Origin: Erysipelotrichaceae bacterium
GTDB taxonomy: Bacteria; Bacillota_I; Bacilli_A; Erysipelotrichales; Erysipelotrichaceae
Assembly (NCBI GenBank): GCA_017431225.1
Contig: JAFRLM010000020.1
Coordinates: forward strand, 22,081-86,080
Reading direction: 5' to 3'
DNA: 64,000 nt
The notes under the pieces are model-generated. The model made no database searches, was not told the DNA's origin, and worked only from the letters and a program-made list of their open reading frames with translations. Shown here piece by piece: positions 35,151-43,593 of the stretch (position 1 is its first letter; the number at the start of each line of letters is the position of its first letter). The position numbers and the translations under genes are program-made.

Positions 35151-35759
35151 CTGTTTTGCCGATTTATGCAGAATCATCTCGGCAGCGATTGTTGTGCCGA
35201 TCAGAAGCAGCAGCCATATCAGCAGAAGAAAATAGTTTCCTGCCTCAAGAAGAGGATACGGCGCCAGAACACGGGAAGTGCAGGCATTATACAAAAGCGA
35301 TAACGCGAAGAGAACGAAAGCGGGAAATGAGATCATCCAGCAGCGGTTCGCAGTCTTCTGATCGATCATATTATTCAGCCTGGCTGCATAGATGATCATA
35401 GCCGAAACGATCATCCAGACGAAACCGTTCATGATCGCGAACGCGTTCTGGTATTCATACCAGAGAGCGCAGGAAGTGATATAGCCGATCCAGGCCATGG
35501 ACGGTCCCAGAACAGAAAGAACGTTGCCGGTCTTTCTTTCTTTGTCATTCTCCTTTATCGGCTCGATGCCTTTTAATAAATAGTCGGTCGTGACATCAAA
35601 GAATTCGCTCATCGCGATGATCTTTTCCATCTCCGGAACGCTTTGTTCGCTTTCCCATTTTGAAACTGCCTGCCGGCTTACGCCGAGCTTATCCGCCAGT
35701 TCTTCCTGAGAGATTCCTTTCTGTCTTCTTAACTCTAAGATCCGATCTGAAATTTTCAT
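35148..35759 (-). CDS. XRE-family regulator with membrane domain
   Basis: 203 residues: an N-terminal helix-turn-helix (ISQEELADKLGVSRQAVSKWE) and a C-terminal part with about four membrane helices. Membrane-tethered XRE regulators of this kind occur in Bacillota; the signal is unknown. AAGGAGG precedes the ATG. Its stop codon lies inside module M5. Most of the neighbouring genes are accessory in character. Confidence 0.88.
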   Translation of the reverse strand: MKISDRILELRRQKGISQEELADKLGVSRQAVSKWESEQSVPEMEKIIAMSEFFDVTTDYLLKGIEPIKENDKERKTGNVLSVLGPSMAWIGYITSCALWYEYQNAFAIMNGFVWMIVSAMIIYAARLNNMIDQKTANRCWMISFPAFVLFALSLLYNACTSRVLAPYPLLEAGNYFLLLIWLLLLIGTTIAAEMILHKSAKQ

Positions 35760-35913
35760 ATTGTTTTCCTCCTTGATGGTTTAAAAGTACCTTTCTTTCC
35801 GGTTGCCTCTCCACCATCTCGGCTTGGAACTCTATAAACCGCCGGTTGCGATCTGTTATTTCGGCTGATGATCATCGAAAAACAGAAAATGTATTCCGGC
35901 GATCAAGAAAGCT

Positions 35914-36426
35914 TTAACCCTCTTTGCCGAATATAAGGCCTTTGAGTCCGCTGACTACTTTCTTGACGGTCTGGCTTCCTGTGCCGAAACCCTGACGGAA
36001 AACATAATCCATCGTGTCATAGAACCCGTCAAGAGTCTGCTTTGTAAACTCCGCCTTGACCTTGTCTTCGCTCATATTTTTATATTTGCTCTTTTCCCTG
36101 AACTCCTTGTAGTTGTCAAAGACATACTTGTGCCATTCCGGTCCAAGCAGTTTGTCACTGTATTCTTCTTCGAATTTCCTGATCGATGTGCCAACATCCA
36201 GAGGGATATCCATGTAGTAATACTTTACCAGACTTATGGTTTCCTCATGATAGGCTCTCAGCTCGGCGATCCGGTCATCGCTCAATGCATCAATATCTTC
36301 GAGATACTTCTCGTATAAATACATATATCTCGTATAGACGCTGCGAAGGATGTCATCCGGGTCTTTCTTTTTGGCGGTCTCTTCATTCAGGATCTGTTCG
36401 ATTCTTTCTCTTTTTAATTCGATCAT
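35914..36426 (-). CDS. Unknown soluble helical protein
   Basis: 170 residues, charged and largely helical (YTRYMYLYEKYLEDIDALSDDRIAEL), with no signal peptide or membrane helix. I recognise no family. GGAGAA precedes the ATG. It follows the beta-propeller lipoprotein by 53 bases and is likely co-transcribed with it. Confidence 0.75.
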   Translation of the reverse strand: MIELKRERIEQILNEETAKKKDPDDILRSVYTRYMYLYEKYLEDIDALSDDRIAELRAYHEETISLVKYYYMDIPLDVGTSIRKFEEEYSDKLLGPEWHKYVFDNYKEFREKSKYKNMSEDKVKAEFTKQTLDGFYDTMDYVFRQGFGTGSQTVKKVVSGLKGLIFGKEG

Positions 36427-36479
36427 ACTTATTCTCCATAATAAGCTTTGCTTTTCTGTGTGGCGGCGCCGACCGGGAT

Positions 36480-37361
36480 TCAGTCGCCGGCGGTCATATC
36501 ATACACAAACACTTCGTGTATTTCTTCGGTATATCCTTCGTAGAATCCTCTCGGCATTCCGGCGATGATCCTCGCGCCTCTGTTGTACAGCAGCAGAAAC
36601 TGACCGGTATCCTTCCGGAATGTCAGGCCTTCGATCTCGCCCTGACGGATCACATCATCGAATGTCTTTTCCAGGGTGACCCTGCCGGTATCCCTGTTTT
36701 CGGAAACATCGATCCTGTACATGTGGTCCGGCGCGTTTTCTTCGGCGTCCCCGTCATCGCTCGTGACATAGAGCCTGCCGTCATGATACGCCACGCCCTG
36801 GATCCATTTGGGACTTGTCTGCATTTTCAGCTTTCCTTTATATTCCGCTGTGTCCAGATCATACATGTACAGATATTCACTGGATTCATCGTCTATCCAC
36901 GACGACATATACACTGTCCGGGAATCCGGATCCACGGCGATCCCGCTGCATTCCAGCTGACCGGTATCCGCCCGGAAGGGAAAAACTCTTTTGAGTTTCA
37001 GCGTGTCGCCGTCATAGACTGCGACCTGTATATTTCTGCCCTCACCGTCCATAAAGTATTCCACGCCAAGATATAATTCATTGTTGTACACATCGATATC
37101 ACCGATGTGGTTGACTTCCAGTGAATAACCCTCAAACGGCTCAGGGTTTTCGGCAATAAGGTTCCAATTACCGTCATACTTTTGCAGTATCCCGGATCCG
37201 CTGACCCAGTAATCGCCGTTCTCTGTGCAGATCCCCTGTCTGCCGCCGACGGGGTGAACTTCCTGCAGTTCATATCTGTAAGCGGGTCTTGCGTTTCCGG
37301 CGCATCCGTTCAGAAACACTGCGGATAGAATTCCAAGTGTCATCATTGTCTTTATTTGCAT
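36480..37361 (-). CDS. Beta-propeller-like lipoprotein
   Basis: 293 residues with a lipobox (FLNGC, Cys about 20) and repeated four-strand units (GDYWVSGSGILQKYDGNW, GDIDVYNNELYLG, GRLYVTSDDGD, GEIEGLTFRKDTG) that suggest an SdiA-regulated/SMP-30-like propeller. No catalytic residues can be named. GAGGG precedes the ATG; TATAAT of module M4 is about 36 bases upstream. Confidence 0.78.
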   Translation of the reverse strand: MQIKTMMTLGILSAVFLNGCAGNARPAYRYELQEVHPVGGRQGICTENGDYWVSGSGILQKYDGNWNLIAENPEPFEGYSLEVNHIGDIDVYNNELYLGVEYFMDGEGRNIQVAVYDGDTLKLKRVFPFRADTGQLECSGIAVDPDSRTVYMSSWIDDESSEYLYMYDLDTAEYKGKLKMQTSPKWIQGVAYHDGRLYVTSDDGDAEENAPDHMYRIDVSENRDTGRVTLEKTFDDVIRQGEIEGLTFRKDTGQFLLLYNRGARIIAGMPRGFYEGYTEEIHEVFVYDMTAGD

Positions 37362-37396
37362 TTTTCCCTCGCTATACGGATCTGTTACCCTTTTTC

Positions 37397-37475
37397 ATTA
37401 TAGTTGAACAGGATCGTTTTATCCCGTAAGTCGGTATTTGCTGAAGATAACGACAGTTCAGACGAACGCTGATCA
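37397..37475 (-). repeat. 3' module copy M4 (diverged)
   Basis: Carries GTTCGTCTGAAC, shared with M2, downstream of the DUF1349 gene, then a CCTGTTCAAC-TATAAT segment (box 37397-37402) that would promote the next gene. The hairpin terminator is largely lost. Confidence 0.5.
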
Positions 37476-37500
37476 TCAGCAGTAAACTCATTCCGGTCTG

Positions 37501-38100
37501 TCAGTCAGGCTGCTGGCCGTCGTGCACTTTCCATGCGCATTCTGTGATTCGCATATCCGTGAACACTGCCTTGAAACTGGAATCTTCCGGGCTGCAGGCG
37601 TAAATGCCAAAGCGGATCTTTCCGGCACCCTCCCACATATGGCAAACTCTCATCTGCGTGAATTCATTGCCGTCCGGCGAACACTCTATGCAATAGTCGT
37701 CTTCTCTGCGGCTGAAACGGTACCACATGACCTTGACGTCTGCCGGAATGGCGGTCGTCGCCCAGTCGGAATAACCGTGATTCGTTACAACGGAGCCGAG
37801 ATGCTGAAAGGACTCATTTTCATATTCTACAGACCCTTTCAGCCAGTTTTCGGAATCAAGGTACATGACGATACCGCATTGATCAAAACGATGATGGCTT
37901 TCCGTGAAGTCTGTTTTCACGATAAACGAGAAGTACTTCTCTTCGGTTTCCGTCTGCAATACCGGAGCATTGTCATTACGGAAATGATAGTACGTTCTCT
38001 GCCAGAGATCTGTGTGCGGGATCGTCACGATCTCGATCCAGTCTTTACTGACAGAATAATTGAGCGGCTCTCTTGTCCATTTCATTTCATTTGTGTTCAT
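37501..38100 (-). CDS. DUF1349 concanavalin-like protein
   Basis: 199 residues with the beta-sandwich pattern of DUF1349 (yeast Ree1-like): WTREPLNYSVSKDWIEI, FDQCGIVMYLDSENWLK, and a late KIRFGIYACSPE. Probably carbohydrate-binding fold; no function is established. GGAGG start. Followed by module M4. Confidence 0.85.
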   Translation of the reverse strand: MNTNEMKWTREPLNYSVSKDWIEIVTIPHTDLWQRTYYHFRNDNAPVLQTETEEKYFSFIVKTDFTESHHRFDQCGIVMYLDSENWLKGSVEYENESFQHLGSVVTNHGYSDWATTAIPADVKVMWYRFSRREDDYCIECSPDGNEFTQMRVCHMWEGAGKIRFGIYACSPEDSSFKAVFTDMRITECAWKVHDGQQPD

Positions 38101-38170
38101 AAGTTCCTCCGGAAAGGCTCTTTCCGCATCGGCGAATACCGGTGCTTTTCTTCTGTATTTATTGCCTTCA

Positions 38171-38250
38171 AAGCCCTGTTCGTTTTCTTTTGATGGAGTC
38201 GGGTGAGTTCAGACAAACCGAATATTTATATGAGATCGGCGGTCATCGCC
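38171..38250 (-). repeat. 3' module copy M3
   Basis: Reading leftwards: ATGACCG, then TTTGTCTGAACTCACC, GACTCCATCAA and AACAGGGCTT. These match M2 element by element, but the terminator arm and TATAAT are not recognisable. Confidence 0.6.
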
Positions 38251-38272
38251 CTGAAGATTCAAAGGACTCAGA

Positions 38273-38908
38273 TCAGTCTTTTCTTTTGATCGGGTGGCGA
38301 ATGACGGTCTTCAGCTTTTCCGGCTCGACCTTTCTGGCATCGCTCAGATATATTTCGTGATGAAGCCGCTGTTCACTGATATCCAATGCGAATCCCTGCT
38401 GCTCCATATACTCATGCATCAGCGCTACTGTCGCAGGCTCGCCATCATAGGAACCGATGTGCATGCACTGAACGCACAAGCCTTCTTCATATGTCAGAAA
38501 TTCGACCTTTGAGAAGTCCGTCTTTTTCTTTTTGGCAGCCTCCTCAACAACCCATTCGAAATCAGCCTTTGTGACAAAATCAGGCAGACGAATGACAGAG
38601 ATCCATTTGAAGTTTTCTTTATGGGCGTAGTCGATCCCCGCAATACCATCCTGCCACCAGAACCCCTCCAGCGGAGGAACGACATAATCAAAATATCCTT
38701 CGATCTTATGGCTGCCTTTTTTGCTCATCTTTATCGTGAACGCGATACCATACAAAAGACCTATGGCTTGTTTGTATTCGCCGTCTTCCTGATTCGGATC
38801 GCCCTGTCCACGAACCGCGATATAGTTCACGCGCGGCACCGTCACGATCGAAGGCTTGTTCTTAGGCATGTAGAATTCCTTGTACTCTTTTTTATAATCA
38901 AACGGCAT
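38273..38908 (-). CDS. GyrI-like effector-binding protein
   Basis: 211 residues of the standalone GyrI-like/SBP-type ligand-binding fold (YIAVRGQGDPN, EGYFDYVVPPLEGFWW, CVQCMHIGSYDGEP). Such proteins bind small amphipathic molecules and sometimes detoxify them. Start 38908 is set by GGAGGAAAA and overlaps the end of the upstream hydrolase by 11 bases, so the two form an operon. Module M3 follows. Confidence 0.85.
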   Translation of the reverse strand: MPFDYKKEYKEFYMPKNKPSIVTVPRVNYIAVRGQGDPNQEDGEYKQAIGLLYGIAFTIKMSKKGSHKIEGYFDYVVPPLEGFWWQDGIAGIDYAHKENFKWISVIRLPDFVTKADFEWVVEEAAKKKKTDFSKVEFLTYEEGLCVQCMHIGSYDGEPATVALMHEYMEQQGFALDISEQRLHHEIYLSDARKVEPEKLKTVIRHPIKRKD

Positions 38909-39536
38909 TACCTTTTCCTCCGCAAATTCGTTTTCCAATCGTTCTGATGAGCCATGAATCAAGAAAGTCCATCTGTTCCGGCGTATGAAACCAATGCTCG
39001 CCGTCCTTCATAACAGCCAGCTCTGCCCCGGTCCTTTCGGAAAAAGCAGATATCGTCTTAAAGGATGTCAGATTGTCTTTTTCACCGTAAAGGATGCTGG
39101 TGGGAACTACCCAGCTGACCGGATGATCCCTAACATACTGTAAATAATCCCACGACAGTGTTTCCCCAAAATCTGTTTTTATCTTCCCTTTTAAGCGCAG
39201 CTCATCTTCGGTCACATTTGACCATGACATCATGTTCAGGATCAATCCTTCCATATCGGTAACCGGAGAGATAAACAGCGCTCTTTCGACCTGCCGATCT
39301 GAAAAAGAATGCATCGAGAAGAATGCACCGATACTGTTGGCGATCAGCAGAACCGGTCCGGATCTTTCGCACAAAGCATTCATATATGATCCGAATTCTC
39401 TTTTGGCATCCCAGGGGGTTTCGGCTTTGTAGTCAAATCCGATCACATCATAGTCCTTCAAAATCGGTCTGTAATGACCTGCCTCTTTCGCGCTGCCGCC
39501 TTTTCCGTGAATGTAAACCGCTGTTTGTTTCGTCAT
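38898..39536 (-). CDS. Alpha/beta-hydrolase, RBBP9/YdeN-like
   Basis: 212 residues: VYIHGKGGSAKE oxyanion loop, nucleophile elbow IANSIGA, acid in LYGEKDN and final DGEHWFH histidine. Size and loop resemble small serine hydrolases of the RBBP9/YdeN group. Start has only a weak AGGA site. Co-transcribed with the GyrI-like gene. Confidence 0.82.
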   Translation of the reverse strand: MTKQTAVYIHGKGGSAKEAGHYRPILKDYDVIGFDYKAETPWDAKREFGSYMNALCERSGPVLLIANSIGAFFSMHSFSDRQVERALFISPVTDMEGLILNMMSWSNVTEDELRLKGKIKTDFGETLSWDYLQYVRDHPVSWVVPTSILYGEKDNLTSFKTISAFSERTGAELAVMKDGEHWFHTPEQMDFLDSWLIRTIGKRICGGKGNAV

Positions 39537-39583
39537 TATTTATCTTTTCCTGTTCGGTGATTTTCTTACCGGGATCCGCGGTA

Positions 39584-39898
39584 TCATCTTGCTTTCTTCG
39601 GTTTCTTTTCAGGCAGTTCCGCATACATGCCTTCCAGCAGTTCTGTGATCAGATCCATATCTTCAAATCTGTCAAATACATGCATCAGTGTCTTTGAGCC
39701 TTCATACGGAAAACGCAGTTCAGAATCTGCAAGCAGCTTGTCCGATGTCGGTGTTCTCTTTAAAAACAGTTCATTATCGCAAATATCACCTATCAGCTTA
39801 CCGTCAAGGTACACAAGATATCCGCCCATCATGGCTTTTATGACAATGTTTCCGGCTGTGGAAAAACACTCGCGCACATATTCATTAAATTCATTCAT
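39584..39898 (-). CDS. TfoX N-terminal domain protein
   Basis: 104 residues matching the TfoX/Sxy N-terminal domain (KAMMGGYLVYLDGKLIGDICDNELFLK, LRFPYEGSK). In Gammaproteobacteria Sxy controls competence, but standalone copies in Bacillota have no assigned role. The site CCGGAGG is far from the ATG (about 10 bases). TATAAT of module M2 lies about 40 bases upstream. Confidence 0.85.
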   Translation of the reverse strand: MNEFNEYVRECFSTAGNIVIKAMMGGYLVYLDGKLIGDICDNELFLKRTPTSDKLLADSELRFPYEGSKTLMHVFDRFEDMDLITELLEGMYAELPEKKPKKAR

Positions 39899-39936
39899 TA
39901 TGACGGCCTCCGGCTTCCGTGATTTCTCCTGAATCC

Positions 39937-40020
39937 ATTATACAAAAACAGGACCAATACAGTCCTGTCTGTTGTTATTGATGGAGCTGAGGAGAGTTCA
40001 GACGAACTCTGTACGGTCAC
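39937..40020 (-). repeat. 3' module copy M2
   Basis: Leftwards: GTGACCG, inverted repeat AGAGTTC-GTCT-GAACTCT, CCTCAGCTCCATCA, a linker, hairpin ACAGGAC/GTCCTGT, TTTTTG, then TATAATGGATT (box 39937-39942). It aligns along its whole length with the ssrA 3' end and terminator (M1). Confidence 0.75.
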
Positions 40021-40065
40021 AGGAGATTATCTGATCATTGCTCTTACAATTCGATAAATGAGAAG

Positions 40066-40380
40066 TTAACGATTGTACTTTGCTCCAGCAGTAATTAACA
40101 TGACCAATCCCACTGCAAAGCAAACGGCAAAACACAGAAAACTGTAAACAGAATCTGTCACAAAAAGTATTACAGCAGATATCAGTAACCCAATTCCTAT
40201 TACAATAAGACCAATTCCTGACAGCCTGCAAAACGCTGTCTTGTTTTCTGCAGAGACTTTATTGACATGATAATCATGCATCAGGGTGAGTTTTTCTTTT
40301 TTCCAGATCAACCAACCCATAACAGCAATAATAGTACCTGCTCCTCCGGTTATTAAGAATCCAATTATTTTGCCTATCAT
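40066..40380 (-). CDS. DUF3784-like small membrane protein
   Basis: 104 residues with about three membrane helices and the family-like start IGFLITGGAGTIIAVMGWLI and FCRLSGIGLIVIGIGLL. Fits DUF3784, function unknown. GGGAGATC precedes the ATG. It is AT-richer than flanking genes. It is the first gene downstream of ssrA and could be transcribed from the TATAAT of M1. Confidence 0.8.
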   Translation of the reverse strand: MIGKIIGFLITGGAGTIIAVMGWLIWKKEKLTLMHDYHVNKVSAENKTAFCRLSGIGLIVIGIGLLISAVILFVTDSVYSFLCFAVCFAVGLVMLITAGAKYNR

Positions 40381-40424
40381 ATCGAGGATCTCCCTTACAT
40401 ACTTCGATTTGTCTCTTTAAATCC

Positions 40425-40455
40425 ATTATACAAAAACAGGACTTTTCAGTCCTGT
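40425..40455 (-). terminator. ssrA terminator fused to a TATAAT box (module M1)
   Basis: ACAGGACT-TTTC-AGTCCTGT hairpin and T-run (40431-40455), running directly into TATAAT (40425-40430). Termination of tmRNA and initiation of the next gene therefore share about 30 bases. Same layout as M2 and M5. Confidence 0.75.
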
Positions 40456-40466
40456 TCTCTTCTACA

Positions 40467-40817
40467 TGGTGGAGATGAGGGGAGTCGAACCCCTGTCCAG
40501 AAAAAGCCCCACATCGCAGTTTCTACAGTTTATTCCGAATTTGTTTTAAGACGGATCTTATAGCCCGGACTGCCAGGACCCGAATCTGCCTTTTCGGTTT
40601 TCGGATGGTAAGAGGAAGGCTAACTTACTTCACCTAACTTGTGTTTACTCTGCAACCGCTACAAGTTTTACAGCTGCAGGCTTGCCGCGTCTATATCGAC
40701 GTTACTTAGGCAAATGCTAATTCAGTATTGTTAGCGTTTATTTTAATTTGATGATTAGGTCATCACTCCACTGCCACTGCGATCCAGCATAATCCTGTCG
40801 AGACCAAATACATCCCC
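40467..40817 (-). ncRNA. ssrA: Transfer-messenger RNA
   Basis: 351-nt tmRNA. The 5' GGGGATG pairs with the 3' CATCTCC before an encoded CCA; the TTCGA T-arm lies near the 3' end and the TCTCGACAGGA segment near the 5' end. The tag frame (40706-40735) reads ANNTELAFA then TAA, giving AANNTELAFA with the tRNA-borne alanine. Resume codon GCT is chosen because the preceding TTAAAATAAAC aligns with the B. subtilis context. It follows smpB and rnr, its protein partners. Confidence 0.95.
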
Positions 40818-40826
40818 AGGAATTAA

Positions 40827-40855
40827 ACTTTAAATCGTTTATTTTCCTTTGTCAA
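40827..40855 (-). promoter_or_regulatory. ssrA promoter
   Basis: TTGACA (40850-40855, overlapping the smpB stop), 17-base spacer, TAAAGT (40827-40832). Confidence 0.75.
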
Positions 40856-41301
40856 TAACGGCGCATCGCTTTCTCCGCCTCGCGTTTCATCGTGCGGACT
40901 TTCGATGCTTCACGTTTGTCGTAGAGATTCTTACCTTTTGCCAGGGCGATCTCAAGTTTCGCAAGTCCGGAACTCAGATACAGCCTCAGCGGGATAACCG
41001 TATACCCGTCCAGTTTGGACTTGGAAAACAGTTTGACGATCTCCCTGCGGTGAAGAAGCAGCTTGCGGTCACGGTCAGCATCGTGATTGTTGTAGGTGCC
41101 GAAAGTATAAACAGCGATATGAAGTCCCTTGATCCAGGCTTCCCCTTCGCTGAAAGAGATATAGGCATCCTGGAATGACGCTTTTCCGTTCCGCAGAGAT
41201 TTGATCTCTGTACCCTGCAGGACCAGTCCGGCCTCATAGGTATCCTCGATGAAATAATCGTGATATGCTTTTTTATTTCGTGCGATCTCTTTAACTGCCA
41301 T
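40852..41301 (-). CDS. smpB: SsrA-binding protein SmpB
   Basis: 149 residues, full length. Beta-barrel motifs YEAGLVLQGTEIKSLR and GKASFQDAY, and the basic C-terminal tail that enters the ribosomal A site (KGKNLYDKREASKVR). SmpB carries tmRNA to stalled ribosomes; its gene is directly followed by ssrA and preceded three bases away by rnr, whose product degrades the rescued mRNA. Confidence 0.97.
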   Translation of the reverse strand: MAVKEIARNKKAYHDYFIEDTYEAGLVLQGTEIKSLRNGKASFQDAYISFSEGEAWIKGLHIAVYTFGTYNNHDADRDRKLLLHRREIVKLFSKSKLDGYTVIPLRLYLSSGLAKLEIALAKGKNLYDKREASKVRTMKREAEKAMRRY

Positions 41302-41304
41302 ATG

Positions 41305-43269
41305 CTAATTATACCCCTTTCTTAAGGGAGAAACCTCAATTCTTTTGTAGTGCCAGTCGATGCCGAGGATATAGACACGAACGGTATCTCCGAGCTTATA
41401 GGACGTCTGTTCGAATTCACTGTCCAGATACATGAAGACTTCGATCCCGTTCTTCAAAGACATATAGACCCCGAAAGGCTGGATCGAGGTAACGATCGCA
41501 GTCGCTTTCCTGCCGATCCTGCTTTCCGCATAAACGCATGCGGCGACTTTATCCGCTTCACGTTCGATCTTGACCGCATCGATCTCCTTCTGGTTGACCT
41601 GCGCGGCGATGCCTTTAAGATCCTTCTCTTCCCTGAATCTCTCGTCGCGGAACACGTGTCTGTGCAGTGCCCGGTGAACGAGCAGATCCGGATAACGGCG
41701 GATCGGTGAAGTGAAGTGACAGTAGTTTTCCAGCGCCAGAGCATAGTGCCCCTTGCTTTCGGGCGCGTATTTGGCTTTCGCCTGCGCGCGCAGAAGCAGA
41801 TTGTAAAGATAATCGCAGCCCTCTTTGTCTTCAAGATAGCGTAACGCGTTTAAGATCTCCTCACGCTGCGTCTCTCCTACCCGCGGACAGCCGACGGCGT
41901 CCGCTTCCGCGAAGAAGTCTTCCAGTTTCATCGTATCCGGTGAACCGTGATTCCGCGAGAAGTGTTCGATCCCCTTCTCGCTCAGCAGTTCGTCCACACA
42001 GCAGTTCGCCTCGATCATGAAGCTTTCGATCAGGCGTTCGGCAACACCTCTTTCGCGCGGTTTGACATCTGTTACCTGATCACCTTCGACTGTAAAGACC
42101 AGCTCCTGCTCCGGAAGGATCAGTCTTCCGCTTTCAACAGCGTGCTGCTGGATCATGGAAGCCAGTTCCGCGGCATTCTTCAGCATCTCCTCAAATTCCG
42201 GCTCATAGTCTTCTTTTCCTTCCAGCATCGCGTTGACGGAGTCGTAAGTCAGACGTTTCCTGGAACGGATCAGAGTCGGATAAACGGAATAGTTCTTTCT
42301 TCTTCCTTTGCGGTCATATGTGATCTCACAGGTGATCGCCGCCTTCGTTTCGTCCGGACGCAGGGAGCAGAGGTCATTGCTGAGGATCTCCGGCAGCATT
42401 GGATAGACACGCTCCGGGAGATAGACAGAAGTCCCGCGGTTCAGCGCTTCGCGGTCGACCGGCGTTCCTTCTTTTACATAGAAGGAAACATCGGCAATAT
42501 GGACATACAGCGTATAGCCGCCTTTTTCCTTGCGGACACAGATGCCGTCATCGAAGTCTTTGGCATCGGCTCCGTCGATCGTGACACAAAGCTGTTCCTG
42601 CAGGTCTTTTCTTCCTTCCGGCAGGATCCGTTTGATCTCCTGCTTGCGGACATCTTCCGGGAAACCGCGGTAGAGACGGGCTTTGTAAGCCAGCGCGTCC
42701 AGCTCGCCATTCAGCGTGCGGGCCGTACCGAGCTCTGCTTCGATCTTCAGCTGCTTGCGGTTATGATCAATGATGCGGCAGCCGAATACACGGCCATCCT
42801 TCTTGCGGTATTCTCTTTCATTCACGATCGTGAAATCTTCCGGCAGAAGCTCATCAGTGGTAAAGAACCAGTGATTAAAACGCTTGTGCTGTGTCACGAC
42901 GACATTCGTCAGCCGGTGTTTCAGGATCTGGAAGACTTTTCCGCTATTGGGATCATAACGAACAAGATCATTCGGATAAAGCACAAAACGGTCGCTGTTG
43001 ATCCCCTCTGCTTCCGGAAGGCCCTCTTCTTCGGGAACGATATAAAAGCTGCCGTTATGGCGGAAGCCCACCGTGCCTGTGCGGTAACGGGAACTCAGGG
43101 CAAGATACTTGTTGGATGTCAGAAAGACAGAACCTTCCGCCCGCAGTTCTTCCACTGCGTCGTTATAGGCGCGGATCTCCGAAACCGGCAATACCAAAAG
43201 CTGCAGAAGCTTTTCTTCGCTCAATGGGTGACGCTGATTTTTGAGGATCTCCAGTATTCTTTCTTTCAT
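41305..43269 (-). CDS. rnr: Ribonuclease R
   Basis: 654 residues: winged helix N-terminus (HPLSEEKLLQLL), cold-shock domains, RNB catalytic domain with the metal-binding Asp cluster in TIDGADAKDFDDGI, and a C-terminal S1 domain. It is a processive 3'-5' exonuclease acting on structured RNA and on tmRNA-released messages. It is on the short side for the family (usually 700-800) and lacks the long Lys-rich tail. Operon secG-rnr-smpB-ssrA. Confidence 0.96.
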   Translation of the reverse strand: MKERILEILKNQRHPLSEEKLLQLLVLPVSEIRAYNDAVEELRAEGSVFLTSNKYLALSSRYRTGTVGFRHNGSFYIVPEEEGLPEAEGINSDRFVLYPNDLVRYDPNSGKVFQILKHRLTNVVVTQHKRFNHWFFTTDELLPEDFTIVNEREYRKKDGRVFGCRIIDHNRKQLKIEAELGTARTLNGELDALAYKARLYRGFPEDVRKQEIKRILPEGRKDLQEQLCVTIDGADAKDFDDGICVRKEKGGYTLYVHIADVSFYVKEGTPVDREALNRGTSVYLPERVYPMLPEILSNDLCSLRPDETKAAITCEITYDRKGRRKNYSVYPTLIRSRKRLTYDSVNAMLEGKEDYEPEFEEMLKNAAELASMIQQHAVESGRLILPEQELVFTVEGDQVTDVKPRERGVAERLIESFMIEANCCVDELLSEKGIEHFSRNHGSPDTMKLEDFFAEADAVGCPRVGETQREEILNALRYLEDKEGCDYLYNLLLRAQAKAKYAPESKGHYALALENYCHFTSPIRRYPDLLVHRALHRHVFRDERFREEKDLKGIAAQVNQKEIDAVKIEREADKVAACVYAESRIGRKATAIVTSIQPFGVYMSLKNGIEVFMYLDSEFEQTSYKLGDTVRVYILGIDWHYKRIEVSPLRKGYN

Positions 43270-43283
43270 CTATAAAACTCCAT

Positions 43284-43305
43284 TTAAAAAAGGGCGCCTG
43301 CCCTT
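43284..43305 (-). terminator. Terminator/attenuator between secG and rnr
   Basis: AAGGGC-AGGC-GCCCTT then TTTTAAA, overlapping the end of secG and ending about 15 bases before the rnr start; partial readthrough must feed rnr unless it has its own promoter. Confidence 0.7.
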
Positions 43306-43522
43306 ATTCGAAAACGCGGATTGCGATGACCAGTACAAAGAAGAGTACGCCGGCCACCATTGTTGCCTGGGAGATCACTTTCTCCGGTCCTCTTTCCTTG
43401 ACGTTCTGGAACAGTCCCAGATCACCGGAACCGGTGAAGGCGCTCAGTCCTTCGGTCTTTCCGCTCTGAAGCAGGGATAATAATATCAGTGCAATTGCAA
43501 CGATTAATAACAAAACTTTCAT
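43304..43522 (-). CDS. secG: Protein translocase subunit SecG
   Basis: 72 residues with two membrane helices (1-18 and about 52-70) and the conserved LLQSGKTEGLSAFTGSG loop. Component of the SecYEG channel. Placement directly ahead of rnr-smpB is the common Bacillota order. AGGAG precedes the ATG. Confidence 0.94.
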   Translation of the reverse strand: MKVLLLIVAIALILLSLLQSGKTEGLSAFTGSGDLGLFQNVKERGPEKVISQATMVAGVLFFVLVIAIRVFE

Positions 43523-43593
43523 AGTCTTCTCCTGAATGCTCTATAATTCTAGTATTTTTGTACGTTTAAGTCAATTCTTAGCTGAAACAGCTG

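Noticed and set aside
41947..43275. 442-residue rightward frame opposite rnr
   Set aside because: Antisense shadow of RNase R; long only because of codon bias.
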